Source: G963663615 sp963663615 | GTDB taxonomy: Bacteria; Bacteroidota; Ignavibacteria; Ignavibacteriales; Melioribacteraceae | DNA: 64,000 bases | Assembly (NCBI GenBank): GCA_963663615.1 | Contig: OY760517.1 | Location: 2,728,001-2,792,000, forward strand | Reading direction: 5' to 3' | Part shown: piece by piece, positions 61,936-64,000 of the stretch | How positions within the stretch are numbered: the first letter of the stretch is position 1 | Layout of the letters: each line of letters opens with the position of its first letter | Notes under the pieces: generated by a model | Database searches by the model: none | What the model was told of the DNA's origin: nothing | The model's input: only the letters and a program-made list of their open reading frames with translations | Position numbers and translations under genes: made by a program

Positions 61936-63870
61936 ATGAAAAAATTGCTTCTTTTATTAGTAATATCTGCTATTGCTCTTTTCCCGCAAGATGTACCATT
62001 CAGCAAAGGGGTTAATTTAACCGAATGGCTCCAGGCTACTTCTGTTGGACAAATACAATTTAACAAATATTCGAAACAGGATATTGACAATATTAAAAGT
62101 CTCGGATGCGAAGTTATACGCCTTCCCATTCGCTTGCATAGTTATACCTCCGGTGAACCGGATTATGTTATGGACCCACTCTTCCTTGAGGTTTTGGATA
62201 ATGTAGTTCAATGGGCGGAAGAAGCAGATATTCACCTTATAATTGATAACCATACCTTTGACGTAGAAAATTCAACATCGCCCAATATTGGTGATGTGCT
62301 TATTCCCGTTTGGAAGCAATTAGCCGAACGATATAAAGACTCGTACAGTAAACTATATTACGAAATACTAAACGAACCACATGGTATTGATGATAGCACA
62401 TGGAACCTCATACAGGGTGAGGCGGTTAATGCAATACGCCAAATTGATACAACTCATTATATTATTGTTGGTCCAGCTGGATGGAACAGCTACAATAACC
62501 TGCAATACATGCCAGAATATGAAGACGATAAGCTAATCTATACATTCCATTTCTATGACCCGTTTATCTTTACACATCAGGGTGCTGGTTGGACAGACCC
62601 TTCTATGATCTCACTGGGTGGAGTACCATTTCCTTACAGCAGTTCTGATATGCCACAATGCCCAGATGATTTGGCTGGTACATGGATTGAATCAACATTA
62701 AATGATTATAGATACACCGGTACTGTATCCGAACTTATCAATAATCTGAATATTGCTGTAAGTTTTAAAACCGAAAGAAATGTTCCTCTTTTCTGCGGTG
62801 AGTTTGGTGTTTATAGAATTGCATCACCACAGGATGACAGAGTTTACTGGTACAACATTATGAGAACATTGCTAAATATGCATGATATTGCCTGGACAAT
62901 TTGGGATTATCAAAACGGATTTGGTTTGTTCGAAAAAAATACAAACGAGCTCTTCAATTATGATCTCAACATTCCGCTTCTTGAAGCACTTGAATTTAAC
63001 ACTCCTCCCCAATACGAATTTGTTATACGACCAGATAGTACAGATATTCCTGTGTATGATGATTTTTTTGCTTCCGGTTTACAGGTTAGCATGAATTCAA
63101 CTGCTATTGCTGATTTCTATTCTACCGATAATCCCCACAACGGTAACAGATGTATATATATTTCCGGTGGTGTGCAATACGATGCCTTACGAATCGATTT
63201 TACCCCGGATCGAGATTTCTCAACACTTAAGGCAGATAATTATATTCTCGATATGATGATTAAAGGTGATACACCATCCTCTACAATTGATATACGTTTT
63301 CTTGATACAAAAACAGATGATCCGAATGATCATCCATGGCGAATGGGTATTACAGTTAACAGTAGCATAGTGCAATGGGATGGCGAATGGCATCACTTGC
63401 AAATTCCGCTAAGTGCCCTTTCCGAAAAAGGCTCGTGGGATGATGGCTGGTACCCTGCTCAAGGCGATTTTGACTGGTCGGCTATAAGTGAGCTACAAAT
63501 AGTTGCCGAACATCATCCGTTTGACGGGCACAAATTTTGGTTCGATGACATCAAAATAGTTGATACAAGCAGTGTTAGCAGAGTTGAAGAGAATAGTTTA
63601 TTAGCTACTGAATTTGAGCTTTTGCAAAACTATCCTAATCCTTTTAACCCGGCTACTAAAATAGAATACAATTTGCCCGAAGCAGGTTTTGTAACACTTA
63701 AAGTATTTGATATACTTGGACAGGATGTTGCGACTCTGCTAAATGAGTATAAAACGGCTGGTAACTATAAGGTAAAATTTAACGCTGTTAATCTACCTGG
63801 TGGTATCTATTTTTATTCGTTACAATCAGGCAACCATCAAACAGTAAAAAAAATGGTATTACTTAAATAG
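61936..63870 (+). CDS. Secreted GH5 cellulase-type glycosidase with T9SS sorting domain
   Basis: A 644-residue exported enzyme (signal peptide about 1-18). The GH5 barrel (about 20-355) has acid/base E147 (EILNEPHG) and nucleophile E289 (CGEFG), the usual pair for retaining endo-beta-glucanases. A beta-rich domain, probably carbohydrate-binding (about 372-545), follows. The C-terminus (about 562-644) is a type IX secretion sorting domain (LLQNYPNPFNPATKIEY, VFDILGQDVATLL, GGIYFYSL, KKMVLLK). The enzyme would be sent to the cell surface or outside, where it cuts beta-glucans. No T9SS apparatus genes are in this window. Confidence 0.92.
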   Translation: MKKLLLLLVISAIALFPQDVPFSKGVNLTEWLQATSVGQIQFNKYSKQDIDNIKSLGCEVIRLPIRLHSYTSGEPDYVMDPLFLEVLDNVVQWAEEADIHLIIDNHTFDVENSTSPNIGDVLIPVWKQLAERYKDSYSKLYYEILNEPHGIDDSTWNLIQGEAVNAIRQIDTTHYIIVGPAGWNSYNNLQYMPEYEDDKLIYTFHFYDPFIFTHQGAGWTDPSMISLGGVPFPYSSSDMPQCPDDLAGTWIESTLNDYRYTGTVSELINNLNIAVSFKTERNVPLFCGEFGVYRIASPQDDRVYWYNIMRTLLNMHDIAWTIWDYQNGFGLFEKNTNELFNYDLNIPLLEALEFNTPPQYEFVIRPDSTDIPVYDDFFASGLQVSMNSTAIADFYSTDNPHNGNRCIYISGGVQYDALRIDFTPDRDFSTLKADNYILDMMIKGDTPSSTIDIRFLDTKTDDPNDHPWRMGITVNSSIVQWDGEWHHLQIPLSALSEKGSWDDGWYPAQGDFDWSAISELQIVAEHHPFDGHKFWFDDIKIVDTSSVSRVEENSLLATEFELLQNYPNPFNPATKIEYNLPEAGFVTLKVFDILGQDVATLLNEYKTAGNYKVKFNAVNLPGGIYFYSLQSGNHQTVKKMVLLK

Positions 63871-63887
63871 TTAGCAAATATTTTATT

Positions 63888-64000
63888 ATGAAAAAACACC
63901 TTATATTTTTTTTTAGTCTGGTTATATTATCCTGTTCCCGGGAAAGTAATTCGGAAATGATTGCTAGTTTTACAAGAGCAGAATACAAGGATAAGTTGTA
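63888..64000 (+). CDS. Start of a lipoprotein gene (partial)
   Basis: From the ATG at 63888 the frame runs off the right edge after 37 residues. The N-terminus MKKHLIFFFSLVILSCSRES is a lipoprotein signal with a lipobox (ILSC, Cys at residue 16). It lies 17 bases after the GH5 gene and is probably co-transcribed. The mature protein is too short here to identify. Confidence 0.6.
   Translation, partial: MKKHLIFFFSLVILSCSRESNSEMIASFTRAEYKDKL

Overview
The window is an AT-rich, gene-dense bacterial chromosome segment with no rRNA, tRNA, CRISPR array, prophage or insertion sequence that I could see. Several traits point to the Bacteroidota/Chlorobiota group, most likely Ignavibacteria or a close relative. 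These are a cellulase ending in a type IX secretion sorting domain of the YPNPFNP type, a giant propeller/Y_Y_Y sensor kinase, families common in that group (DUF4905, DUF4920, YwqK/MORN), a menaquinone pathway, Rnf, and Gram-negative LPS genes. The lineage is inferred from gene content only.

Layout. 1-2.9 kb: end of menA, menC, menE and a convergent hotdog thioesterase (menaquinone synthesis). 3-8.8 kb: a secreted MORN-repeat protein and a 1489-residue sensor kinase. 8.8-14.3 kb: a complete rnfCDGEAB cluster plus an RseC-like gene. 14.3-19 kb: a 650-base gene-free stretch, a thioredoxin-like protein, a secreted four-repeat protein of unknown family, and NADP-type glutamate dehydrogenase. 19.3-25.1 kb: a three-gene signalling operon joining a receiver-like/PEP-synthase-type ATP-grasp protein to a NarL-type kinase and regulator. 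25.7-25.95 kb: a probable structured RNA behind a good promoter. 26-29.7 kb: CHAD, CPBP-protease-like, unknown membrane and YkuD-like proteins. 29.8-32.3 kb: a one-heme outer-membrane barrel with a five-heme cytochrome. 32.5-37.4 kb: a MORN/TonB-C protein, then RidA, hydrolase, group II decarboxylase and MarC genes, then a cold-shock protein. 37.7-41.1 kb: an active/inactive M16 peptidase pair. 41.2-53.2 kb: PepSY-type and DUF4920 proteins, LD-carboxypeptidase, PriA, YIP1, tryptophanase, DUF4905, AMMECR1, MEMO, DUF2520 and glycyl-tRNA synthetase. 53.2-64 kb: a DUF1330 gene broken by an in-frame stop, a TetR regulator with a clear inverted-repeat operator, TPR, DHFR-like and LURP-like proteins, Kdo transferase and heptosyltransferase, DUF418, a C39-like protein, a secreted GH5 cellulase and the start of a lipoprotein.

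Taken together the genes suggest a respiring or fermenting anaerobe or facultative anaerobe. It would use menaquinone, couple ferredoxin and NADH through Rnf, possibly move electrons across the outer membrane, degrade amino acids (tryptophanase, GDH, decarboxylase, M16 peptidases) and degrade beta-glucans with a cell-surface enzyme. The most interesting leads are the receiver/ATP-grasp signalling operon, the structured RNA at 25.77 kb, the four-repeat secreted protein, the CX3CH cytochrome with its heme-bearing barrel, the TetR operator and the nonsense-interrupted DUF1330 gene.
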